This document shows, one piece after another, positions 55,697 to 64,000 of a stretch of DNA of 64,000 nt; within the stretch, counting starts at the first letter, position 1, and each line of letters opens with the position of its first letter. Below the pieces are notes generated by a model. That model was given only the letters and a program-made list of their open reading frames with translations. It was not told the DNA's origin and searched no databases. Made by a program: the position numbers and the translations under genes. Source of the DNA: Arabidopsis thaliana (lineage: Eukaryota; Streptophyta; Magnoliopsida; Brassicales; Brassicaceae); NCBI RefSeq assembly GCF_000001735.4, contig NC_003074.8, forward strand, positions 21,025,261 to 21,089,260, in the 5' to 3' direction.

Positions 55697-58625
55697 ATGA
55701 GCAAGGAACAAAGCTGTGTTCTAAAGGCTTGGGAGGTGACCGTAAGAAAGACCCAACAAGCGAAGAAGCGTGCAAACAGCATTTTTGGGACGGTATCTGT
55801 AGCTCCACAGACAGATGATGATGCTACTACTACGACTGAGGAGAATGATGATGAGACCAGCACTAACAGAAGCAGCATAGGGGAATTGTACCATGCAGAG
55901 AGAATACTTCCTAATGGAGACTATTATACAGGGCAATGGTATGATAGTTTTCCTCACGGGCATGGGAAGTATCTTTGGACAGATGGTTGCATGTACATTG
56001 GTGACTGGTACAACGGGAAGACTATGGGAAGAGGGAAGTTCGGGTGGCCTTCTGGTGCCACATATGAAGGCGAATTCAAAAGTGGATACATGGATGGTGT
56101 TGGCCTTTACACAGGTCCTAGTGGAGATACTTATAAAGGTCAGTGGGTGATGAACCTGAAACATGGACATGGAATCAAGCGTTTCGCGAATGGAGATGTG
56201 TATGATGGTGAATGGAGGAGGGGTTTGCAAGAAGCCCAAGGAAAGTATCAGTGGAGAGATGGGAGCTATTACATGGGGGAATGGAAGAACGCTACGATCT
56301 GTGGCAAAGGTACTTTTATTTGGACGGATGGGAATAGATACGACGGATTTTGGGATGACGGTTTTCCTAGAGGAAACGGTACTTTCAAATGGGCTGATGG
56401 GAGTTTCTACGTTGGTCATTGGTCTAATGATCCGGAAGAGATGAACGGTACTTATTATCCATCAGGAGACGACGGGAGTCCTGAATGGGATCCTAAAGAC
56501 GTGTTTACTAATCTGAGTGAGTACAAGATCTGCAGCGGAGAGAGAGTTCCTGTGTTGCCTTCACAGAAAAAGCTATCTGTTTGGAACTCTTCCAAACGTG
56601 TCGAGAAACCGAGGAGGATGTCTGTTGACGGGAGGGTAAGTGTGGGTGTAGATAGAGCGTTTGAGAAGATGAATATGTGGGGAACCGAAAGCGGAGAAGG
56701 TGCTGCTGATATTGATTCCACCACGAGGAGGGACTTGGATGCTGAAATGATGAGACTAGAGGCTGAAGGGTTCATTCAGAGCCTGAGACCGAGCCCTGCA
56801 CCTATGAGATTGCCAAGGGCAGGGAGGAAGCAAGGCGAGACGATATCTAAAGGCCACCGGAATTACGAGCTTATGCTTAATCTACAGCTTGGAATCAGGT
56901 AAATATCCCAGTTTGCTGCCTCATTTATACAATTTGAAGTTTTGTTGATGTATAAGCGCTCATGTGAAATGTATTTGCTTACGCAGACATGCTGTTGGAA
57001 AACAAGCTCCGGTTGTGTCTCTTGATCTTAAGCATTCGGCTTTTGATCCAAAGGAGAAGGTATGGACAAGATTTCCACCAGAAGGAACCAAATACACACC
57101 TCCTCATCAATCTAGTGAATTCAAATGGAAAGACTATTGCCCATTAGTTTTTAGGTGAGATCAAATAACATTAGGCTTTACTTATTTCCCATCTGTACGT
57201 ATTCTCACACACTGTTATGCTAATTTTATCTATCTTTAGGAGCTTGAGGAAGCTATTCAAGGTAGACCCAGCTGATTACATGTTATCGATCTGCGGGAAT
57301 GATGCCCTTCGGGAGCTATCATCCCCTGGTAAGAGTGGAAGCTTTTTCTACTTGACAAATGATGATCGTTACATGATAAAGACAATGAAGAAGTCTGAAA
57401 CTAAAGTGAGTTTGTTTTATTTTAAAATGACAAGATGAAAAATATGTAGCTGCTATTAACTTTATTCTGGAATTATATAATGCAGGTGCTTCTGAGGATG
57501 CTTGCAGCATATTACAACCATGTTCGAGCATTTGAGAACACTTTGGTCATTAGATTCTACGGTCTCCACTGTGTGAAGTTAACTGGACCAATCCAAAAGA
57601 AGGTAAGAATTAAGAACAATGCTAAACAGACAAAAAAACTGAGACTTGGATTTTGATTGAATATATCATCTCCTTTATTGCAAATTGCAGGTGCGGTTTG
57701 TCATTATGGGAAACCTATTTTGTTCTGAGTACTCCATCCACAGACGCTTTGATTTGAAAGGATCTTCTCTTGGCCGTACAACCGATAAACCTGAATCGGA
57801 AATCAATTCAAATACAATTTTGAAAGATCTTGATCTGAATTTCATTTTTAGACTACAGAAAGCTTGGTACCAAGAATTCATCAGGTTGGAGATTCATCAA
57901 TCATTCTCTTTCCATTGACATTTTTCATTGTTATTTATTATGCTGATTGTGTTTTTGTTCAGGCAAGTCGACAAAGACTGCGAGTTTCTAGAACAGGAGA
58001 GAATAATGGATTACAGTCTTCTGGTTGGGATTCATTTCAGAGAGGCATCAGTCGCTGGAGAGCTGATTCCTTCTGGAGCTCGCACACCTATTGGTTCGCT
58101 TTCCTAACAAAACCAAATATCATATCTCTCCTTTGAAACCCGTGAAGCAAATGTATATGTTTCTTTCTCGCAACTGCAGGTGAATTTGAAGACGAATCAG
58201 CCCCTCGTCTCTCTAGAGCAGACGTGGATCAGCTTCTCTCTGATCCTACAAGGTAAACACAAAACAAATTAAACTCAATCCTAGAAAGCAACTTTCTCGA
58301 TTTCGGTTTTAAGAATAAATCTGTTGGCTGTTGCAGGTGGGCTAGTATCAGACTTGGAGGCAACATGCCGGCTCGAGCAGAGAGGACAATGAGGAGAAGC
58401 GACTGTGAGTTCCAGCTAGTTGGCGAACCGACAGGAGAGTACTATGAGGTTGTCATGATCTTTGGAATCATAGACATTCTTCAAGACTATGATATCAGCA
58501 AGAAACTAGAACACGCTTACAAGAGCATCCAGTACGATCCTACTTCAATCTCAGCCGTCGATCCGAGGCTGTACTCGAGACGTTTCCGTGATTTCATCTT
58601 CAAGGTCTTCACTGAGGATAATTGA
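55697..58625 (+). CDS. PIP5K4: Phosphatidylinositol-4-phosphate 5-kinase 4 (PIP5K4)
   Basis: Eight exons, 55697-56898, 56987-57154, 57240-57405, 57486-57602, 57691-57884, 57963-58093, 58180-58252 and 58337-58625, give 779 residues. The N-terminal half holds eight MORN repeats from about residue 77 ([48 protein letters not shown] and so on), which bind lipid and regulate the enzyme. The catalytic part includes [20 protein letters not shown] with the ATP-binding Lys, [22 protein letters not shown] and [11 protein letters not shown]. It phosphorylates PtdIns4P to PtdIns(4,5)P2 at the plasma membrane. PIP5K4 is known in stomatal opening and in pollen tube tip growth. It converges on bHLH38. Matches At3g56960 from memory. 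Confidence 0.97.
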
Positions 58626-58943
58626 AACAAGTCTCTTCTGTTTCTGGCTTTCACAGCTTTTCTTGTGGCTCAAGAAAAAAGGGCTTAGGTATATATATAC
58701 ACTACTACCTTTTTCTTTTAAGTTTTTAAATGTTCTGATTTTCTAATAAACTATGTAACAACAGTTGACATCTGTAGCAGTGAATGTTTTTTTTTTCTCT
58801 GTTTATATTGTTTTGTTCAATCAATATTGACTCAGTACACAAATGATTTGGTCCAGATCAGTGTTAGATTCATATGAGAAAAGGACACAGCTAAAAAGAA
58901 ATGAGAACTAGTGGATAAACACACCATTATATGAATTAGTCAC
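58626..58943. other. Convergent 3' flanks of PIP5K4 and bHLH38
   Basis: Short spacer of two 3' UTRs. No further feature was seen. Confidence 0.5.
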
Positions 58944-59834
58944 CTAGTTAAACGAGTTTTCACATTTCTCGTACAAGTACAACATCCTTTCACTTAATTC
59001 TTCGCAATTAATCTTGTAATCATCCATATTCTCCACTTGAAGATGCAAAGTGTAGAAGAGCCTCTCTCCTTGAGATCTTGATGATGAAACATCCACAAGA
59101 ACAAACCCATCTTCTTCTATCCCACCCAACACATTTGATATCGAAAAGTTATGAATCTTGGACGATGAGACTTGGACCATCACTTCGTTGTCACCAAGCC
59201 TAGTGGCAGAAACCGTTGAGAGATAACTCGCGACCGCCTTTGGTTGCTGCTTATCGTAAAGCTCAAAGTCTCTTTGACCCGATACTCGTACCAAAATTTC
59301 TTCCTTCTTTTGTATTAGCCTCTTCACTTGCTGTTGCAGCTCTGGTATGTACTTTAAGCTCTTTGAAACCGTTTCAGGAATACTTAGCTTCTTCTGCAAG
59401 AAAGTAAAGAAAAAGAAATAAGGGTTAACTCGGTGTTCTTCTTTAGAATTGTATAGCTGTATAGACGAGCTTATTAGAAACAGATGTAGATGACATATCA
59501 GAGTAGCTACTAGCGATCTTACCGATTGATCAGAAGCTGGAAGACATGAACGGAGAGATGAGAACAAAGTGTTGATCTTCTTGCGTCGGTCACGTTCACT
59601 AGCATTGTGATTAAGCTTCTTGACCACAACCGGATTGTTGTCTATCTCATTTCCTTCTGACGAAACAGATACTCCCAAGCTATTCTGATGATGAGTCACT
59701 TCATAAGTCTGTGGTACCGTCAATTCAAGAAATGTGCCGTTATTTAGGTTATCTCCGGCACCGTAATAGCTTTCGTATTGATTCGTTGACGGCCAACCGA
59801 AGTTTGTGAAAAATGAAGGGACTAATGCACACAT
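58944..59834 (-). CDS. BHLH38: Iron-deficiency bHLH transcription factor bHLH38 (ORG2)
   Basis: Two exons, 59834-59523 and 59393-58944, give 253 residues. The start is the first ATG (MCALVPSFFTNF); the frame is open further upstream without a Met. The bHLH spans about residues 72-125, with basic part KKLNHNASERDRRKKINTLF and helix 2 IPETVSKSLKYIPELQQQVK, split by the intron in the loop. The group Ib(2) C-terminus carries MVQVSSSKIHNFSISNVLGG. bHLH38 dimerises with FIT to activate IRT1 and FRO2 in iron-starved roots. It is a tandem paralogue of the gene at 61.4 kb, with the same exon 2 length (450 nt). Matches At3g56970 from memory. Confidence 0.96.
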   Translation of the reverse strand: MCALVPSFFTNFGWPSTNQYESYYGAGDNLNNGTFLELTVPQTYEVTHHQNSLGVSVSSEGNEIDNNPVVVKKLNHNASERDRRKKINTLFSSLRSCLPASDQSVRSLVATLICHLHLFLISSSIQLYNSKEEHRVNPYFFFFTFLQKKLSIPETVSKSLKYIPELQQQVKRLIQKKEEILVRVSGQRDFELYDKQQPKAVASYLSTVSATRLGDNEVMVQVSSSKIHNFSISNVLGGIEEDGFVLVDVSSSRSQGERLFYTLHLQVENMDDYKINCEELSERMLYLYEKCENSFN

Positions 59835-59912
59835 TTTTTGCTTAATCAAGGACAAGGTTATTGATTCTGTTTTTTTCTTGAAGTTGTTTTGGTAGGAATA
59901 TTATAGTCTCCT

Positions 59913-59926
59913 GATTATATATGCGG
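59913..59926 (-). promoter_or_regulatory. Likely TATA box of bHLH38
   Basis: CGCATATATAAT on the minus strand, about 80-90 bp upstream of the ATG. The bHLH39 promoter has a related CCGCATTATATATA at the corresponding place. Confidence 0.55.
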
Positions 59927-60015
59927 ATGAAAGACTAAAGAAACAAATCTCTGTTGTTAAATATTGTTCAACAAACTATATAATAAGTGTTTTTATTCGT
60001 TGAGATTATATGATT

Positions 60016-60126
60016 GTGTTATACGACTTACATACTATAAAGAGAAATATTTAGGTCTCTATAGGGCATAGGTTGGCACGTGTCGAAGCCTATGTTCCAC
60101 GCATGAACTAGGTTTAGTCACAAGCT
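60016..60126 (-). promoter_or_regulatory. Conserved promoter block of bHLH38 with G-box
   Basis: This block aligns with 62456-62559 upstream of bHLH39. Shared strings include GTTATACGACTT, ACTATAAAGA, AAGCCTATGT and TAGTCACAAG (plus-strand reading). It contains CACGTG at 60077-60082. bHLH IVc factors (bHLH34/104/105/115) and bHLH121 are known to bind the promoters of this gene group; the exact site here is inference. Confidence 0.7.
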
Positions 60127-60284
60127 CAGCATATTGTGTAAGAATCAAACATGTATATGACACGATAGTAAGATTATTGTTTACACATTGAAAGATGACT
60201 CATGCGAGTGAGAATGTTGAGAGCTCGTGGTAATCAGGTGGAAGATGCTTTGGGCGTCTTTACTTCCTCGTCCCATACATTTTT

Positions 60285-60340
60285 TATGTTGTAAGCATAA
60301 ACTAGCATTTTCATGTTGTAAGCATATACATAAGCATTTC
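60285..60340. repeat. Two-copy repeat in the bHLH38 upstream region
   Basis: ATGTTGTAAGCATA occurs twice with an 11-13 nt spacer; the second copy continues TACATAAGCATTT. The same repeat occurs twice upstream of bHLH39. Confidence 0.8.
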
Positions 60341-61351
60341 AAAATTTAATATCTTTATCTAAAATAAATGTAACCTGGTTATTTTAATTCCACAATGACG
60401 ATGGTCATTTTATATTCTAATGTCAACTTGATCCCATTTGTGTCTAAAGTAATATATTTTCTGATTTAGTTATTCTTTCACGAATGGATCAAAAATATTC
60501 CAAAATTGTATATGTGATTGTGAATCAATGAAGTTTCCAACATTCGTTTCGTGACTCACATTTTCTAAGCTAATATGATAATCTCCGAAAGCTACAGTTA
60601 TCATCATGTAAATTCATATCCTTATTCGATCTCATATATTTTATAACCAAGCCAAGTAAACCAATACATTTCTTCTTCTTTTTTTAAACAAACATAAACT
60701 AAAAATCCAAAGATTTAACTCTTTCAAAACCAATACTCCAAACTTTTTTCTGTGATGCCACTCTGATTAAAAAAACTGCCTCTAGTATATAATAACTCCA
60801 AGATCAATGGATAACCCTTTGACAAAAAAAGGATCAATGGATAACCACATGGCTTCTCATTTATCATTTATCCTAATAAATCTTAATTAACTCTTTAATG
60901 TCACCACAATCTATTAATTCATAAGTGCAACTTGGCTTAATTACATAACTTATCTTCTAAATTGGAGCCCATAGACTCTTTACTATAATGTTGCCCACAA
61001 GTAGTGATATATAGTAGTTGTTAATAAAATACCCTCTTTTGTCTTTTCTCGTTTTTATATTCTATTGATACACCAAAACATCACTAACTCTAGTCTTAAC
61101 TGGATATAAATAACAAGATATACATAAACAAATTTTTTATTAGTAACATTCAAAGTCTAGGCGAAAATTAAAGTTTATAGCTGTAACATGAACTTCATAA
61201 TAATCAGTTTATACTTAATAGCATAACTAATCGATCATTGACTTCGACCAAAAAAACGAAACAACTCGACTACAACGCTTTGTCAAGAATGTTAGATTTC
61301 GAAGAGAAAAAGGACGACATAACATAACTATAAAGAAACAAGACCAAATTC
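60341..61351. other. Spacer between bHLH38 and bHLH39
   Basis: AT-rich, with a short local duplication of GGATCAATGGATAACC (about 60798-60846). The right part is the 3' flank of bHLH39. No gene was seen. Confidence 0.5.
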
Positions 61352-62234
61352 TCATATATATGAGTTTCCACATTCCTCATACAAGTACAACATCCTCTGA
61401 CTTAACTCTTCGCAATTCAGCTTGTAATTTTCAATCTTCTCCACTTGTAAATGCAAAGTGTAGAAAAGCCTTTCTCCTTGAGACCTTGAAGATGACATGT
61501 CCACAAGAACAAACCTATCTTCTTCTAACCCACTTAAAACATTAGATATCGAAAAGTTATGAATCTTGGACGATGAGATTTGGACCATCACTTCGTTGTC
61601 ACCAAGCCTAGTCGCAGAAACGGTCGAGATATAATTCGCGACGGCCTTTGGTGGCTGCTTAACGTAACATTCAGTGTTTCTTTGACCTGAAATTTGCACC
61701 AAGAGCTCTTCCTTCTTTTTTATTAGCTTCTTCACTTGCTCTTGCAGCTCTGGTATGTACTTCAAGCTTCGAGAAACCGTCGCAGGAATGCTTAGCTTCT
61801 TCTGCAAGAAAGGAAAGAAAAAAGGTTTAACGCAGTATTCTTCTTCTAAATTGTATAGATGCATAAACTATAACGGGTCTAATCAATGAGTCGGAGTAGC
61901 TTCTTACCGATTGGCCAGAGGCAGGAAGACATGAACGGAGAGATGAGAACAAAGAGTTAATTTTCCTGCGACGGTCACGCTCACTAGCATTGTGATTAAG
62001 CTTCTTGACGACCACCGGATTGTTGTCTATTTCATTTCCCTCCGACGAAACAGAAACACCAAAGCTATTCTGATGTTGAGTCACCGCTGTAACAGCTCCA
62101 TAAGTCTCCTCCGGTACCGGAAAATCAAGAAACCCGCCGTTGTTGAGGATATCTCCGGCGAGGTAGTAGCTGTCGTACTCTCCCGTTGATGGCCACCCAA
62201 AGTTTGGAAACAATGGAGGTACTAATGCACACAT
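61352..62234 (-). CDS. BHLH39: Iron-deficiency bHLH transcription factor bHLH39 (ORG3)
   Basis: Two exons, 62234-61908 and 61801-61352, give 258 residues. It is highly similar to bHLH38 along its full length: MCALVPPLFPNFGWPST at the start, KKLNHNASERDRRRKINSLF in the basic region and MVQISSSKIHNFSISNVLSG at the C-terminal part. The intron is in the same position and exon 2 has the same length. Differences include a five-residue longer N-terminal part. bHLH39 partners with FIT and is induced by iron starvation; overexpression raises iron uptake. Upstream sequence is shared with bHLH38 beyond the coding region. Matches At3g56980 from memory. Confidence 0.96.
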
Positions 62235-62337
62235 TTTTGCTTACTAAGGACAAGTATTGTAGATTCTGTTTTCTCTAGATGCTTGGAAGCTGCTTTGGTT
62301 AGGATTGTTCTGAACTTAGGTAGAATATTATTGTCCA

Positions 62338-62353
62338 ACGTATATATAATGCG
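62338..62353 (-). promoter_or_regulatory. Likely TATA box of bHLH39
   Basis: CCGCATTATATATA on the minus strand, about 105-115 bp upstream of the ATG. It is the counterpart of the bHLH38 element. Confidence 0.5.
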
Positions 62354-62455
62354 GATATATACAATTCAATATATCAATCTCTATGGTTAAGTATAAATTA
62401 ACAAACTATACTATTATACAACCAAAACTTTAAAAATTCGCAAACTATATTATAA

Positions 62456-62559
62456 GTGTTATACGACTTGTACTATAAAGAAGAATGTTTGGATCTGAGG
62501 ACGTAGGTCGACACATGCCAAAGCCTATGTCCCACGGGTGAACAAGGTCTAGTCACAAG
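62456..62559 (-). promoter_or_regulatory. Conserved promoter block of bHLH39 with E-box
   Basis: Counterpart of 60016-60126. At the G-box position it has CACATG (62512-62517), still an E-box (CANNTG) but not a G-box. The flanks CGACA(C) and AAAGCCTATGT are kept. Confidence 0.7.
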
Positions 62560-62703
62560 TAGACTGGCTATATAAAAAATTAAAGAAGAATATTACATGT
62601 ATTAAGTATTAGAGTTTACATATTGAAAGATGACTCAGCCTGAAGAAATTGTGGAAGACGCGTGTAAATCAGATTCAGGCGTCTTCCTAGTCCCAAACAC
62701 TTG

Positions 62704-62760
62704 GATGTTGTAAGCATATACATAAGCAATTCTCATGTTGTAAGCATATACATAAGCATT
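62704..62760. repeat. Two-copy repeat in the bHLH39 upstream region
   Basis: TGTTGTAAGCATATACATAA occurs twice with 10 nt between, both copies exact over that length. Related copies lie at 60285-60340. Confidence 0.9.
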
Positions 62761-63097
62761 TTATTTATTTGTTGACCTCCCAAAAAAAAAAACCAGAAGC
62801 ATCTTCTTTAATTACTTTATTAAATCAATGTTAGCTTTGTTAATTTAGCTATTAACAACCCTCGGTCGGTGATTTATCATGCGGATTGATAAATCATTAT
62901 CGAACTAGGGTCAACTTTAGGTCATCCTCTTTCCAATCAATTACCTTTAGCCTCAAGTAAGCAAATTCTGTTGTGCTGATTGAAGACCAGGTCAAAAATA
63001 TTCCAAAATTGTATATGTGATCAATTAAGTTTCAAGATTCTCAATAGTAGGTGACACATTTTTCAAATCTAATAAAGCCCCTGAAAAGCTACATTTA

Positions 63098-64000
63098 TCA
63101 TTGCCGGCCTCTTCCACGCCCACCACCACGGCCACCTTTTCCCCGGGAACCGCCGCCTCCTCTCCCTCTAAAACCACCACCTCCTCTACCTCTGAAACCG
63201 CCTCTAATATTTGTTGATTTCAGTCCAAGAGACTGAACTCCTCTCCTCTTGTTTCTTTGCCCATCTTCATACTCATCGTCTCTATCTTCTTTGTACTTTG
63301 ATGACCCTCTCGCCTTGAAAGAAAACTCCCGTGATCCTCCAGGACCGAATTTGATATCTTTCGAGCCTCCAAAGTTGCCACGCCGGTTCTCTATAGCCTT
63401 GACACGCTCGCCCATAGGAAGACTATCTTCTTTAGCCAGTGAAGTGCGGTTGTGATAAGCTGCGGCATGCCGCTCATCTTTCACTTCATACAACCTGACA
63501 CCAAATCATCCACATCAGAAAACAAAAGAATCAAGATAGAATGTGTCAAATGTAGATCCTGGAATGCAGTCAAAAGACACTAACTTCGGAGTTCTCGCTT
63601 TCTTGCTTGGCCTAGTTGCGTCTCCATCGTCGGCCTCGTCATCTGAAGGCTGTGATGCATCAGAATCACTGTTCTCGTCATCATCTGATACAGCTTCAAA
63701 GTGTTCATCTAACAGAGAAGGTTGCTTCTTCGAAGAAGCAACAGGGTGTAGGACACCATATTCATATGAGTCCTTATCAATTTGGAAGTCCTGAAAACCA
63801 AAAGGAGATTCCCAAGAATACGTTTGATACGATGTGAAATAGAGCAATAAAAAGATCAAACAAAAAAAGTTGAAAAGAATATGTTAATACCGGATTTTGG
63901 AACATCGAACCAAACCGACCATCTACGAAATGCTCGTCAGTAAGTATGGGTTTCTTCTTTTTCAGCACTTTCTTGGTGGCCTCCCCATCCTCGGCAGTTT
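63098..64000 (-). CDS. EDA7: EDA7, NOL10/Enp2-like nucleolar protein (3' part only)
   Basis: The last three exons are inside the window: 64000 (cut by the edge)-63891, 63790-63585 and 63494-63098; they join in phase. The first reads PILTDEHFVDGRFGSMFQNP. The second reads DFQIDKDSYEYGVLHPV and then an acidic run with DDDENSDSDASQPSDDEADD. The last begins LYEVKDERHAAAYHNRTSLA. These match the C-terminal part of NOL10/Enp2, a WD40 ribosome-biogenesis factor of the nucleolus working in early 40S assembly. The end is an RGG-type tail (GGFRGRGGGGFRGRGG), typical of nucleolar proteins. The N-terminal WD40 part lies beyond the window. The locus name EDA7 (embryo sac development arrest 7, At3g56990) is from memory. 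Confidence 0.9.

Noticed and set aside
55721-56419. Long 232-codon frame antisense to PIP5K4
   Set aside because: It mirrors the repetitive MORN codons of the sense gene, lacks any family motif and has no ATG support.
1-64000. CRISPR arrays, bacterial operons, prophage or integrated virus
   Set aside because: None present; the window is ordinary plant euchromatin with introns throughout and no integrase, capsid or polymerase frames.

Overview
This is nuclear DNA of a flowering plant. I recognise it as Arabidopsis thaliana chromosome 3, long arm, about loci At3g56770 to At3g56990. The evidence is AT-rich gaps, short GT-AG introns, and protein lengths and gene order that match what I remember (bHLH107, CAM3, AREB3, UBA2a, ALADIN, PSRP5, CRD1/CHL27, SIP2;1, PIP5K4, bHLH38, bHLH39, EDA7). 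Locus numbers and symbols are from memory, not from a search. Exon models were built by hand from splice signals and reading phase.

Layout. 1-3.9 kb: no gene seen. 3.9-13.7 kb: bHLH107 (-), an FBD-type F-box gene (+), a broken PRP3-like gene (-) lying inside a duplication of the calmodulin 3' end, CAM3 (-), and an unknown gene with a 1-kb intron (-). 14.8-20.9 kb: a membrane-anchored cupin-like gene (-), a complete U2 snRNA gene (-), a YCF20-like plastid gene (-) and L-2-hydroxyglutarate dehydrogenase (+). 21.3-30.3 kb: the bZIP factor AREB3 (-), the RNA-binding protein UBA2a (-) with a long 3' region, and an unknown 700-residue protein (+). 30.3-34.8 kb: the longest gene-free stretch. 34.8-44.1 kb: a VQ protein (+), a truncated F-box-associated gene (-), a prenylated metal-binding HIPP (-) and nucleoporin ALADIN (+). 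44.3-53.0 kb: plastid ribosomal PSRP5 (-), a tandem pair of DHHC palmitoyltransferases (+) and the chlorophyll cyclase subunit CRD1 (+). 53.3-64.0 kb: aquaporin SIP2;1 (-), PIP5K4 (+), the iron-deficiency pair bHLH38/bHLH39 (-), and the 3' end of EDA7 (NOL10/Enp2 homologue, -).

Most genes are functionally unrelated neighbours, as is usual in a plant genome. Two local duplications share function: the DHHC pair and bHLH38/bHLH39. The bHLH pair shares at least 300 bp of upstream sequence as well as coding sequence. Three genes concern plastids (YCF20-like, PSRP5, CRD1).

I found no new biological system. The observations most worth following are the calmodulin-tail/PRP3 rearrangement, a U12 AT-AC intron in ALADIN, a cupin signature in an otherwise unknown membrane-anchored protein, the repeat-bearing paired promoters of bHLH38/39, and twin splice donors made by a small duplication downstream of UBA2a.
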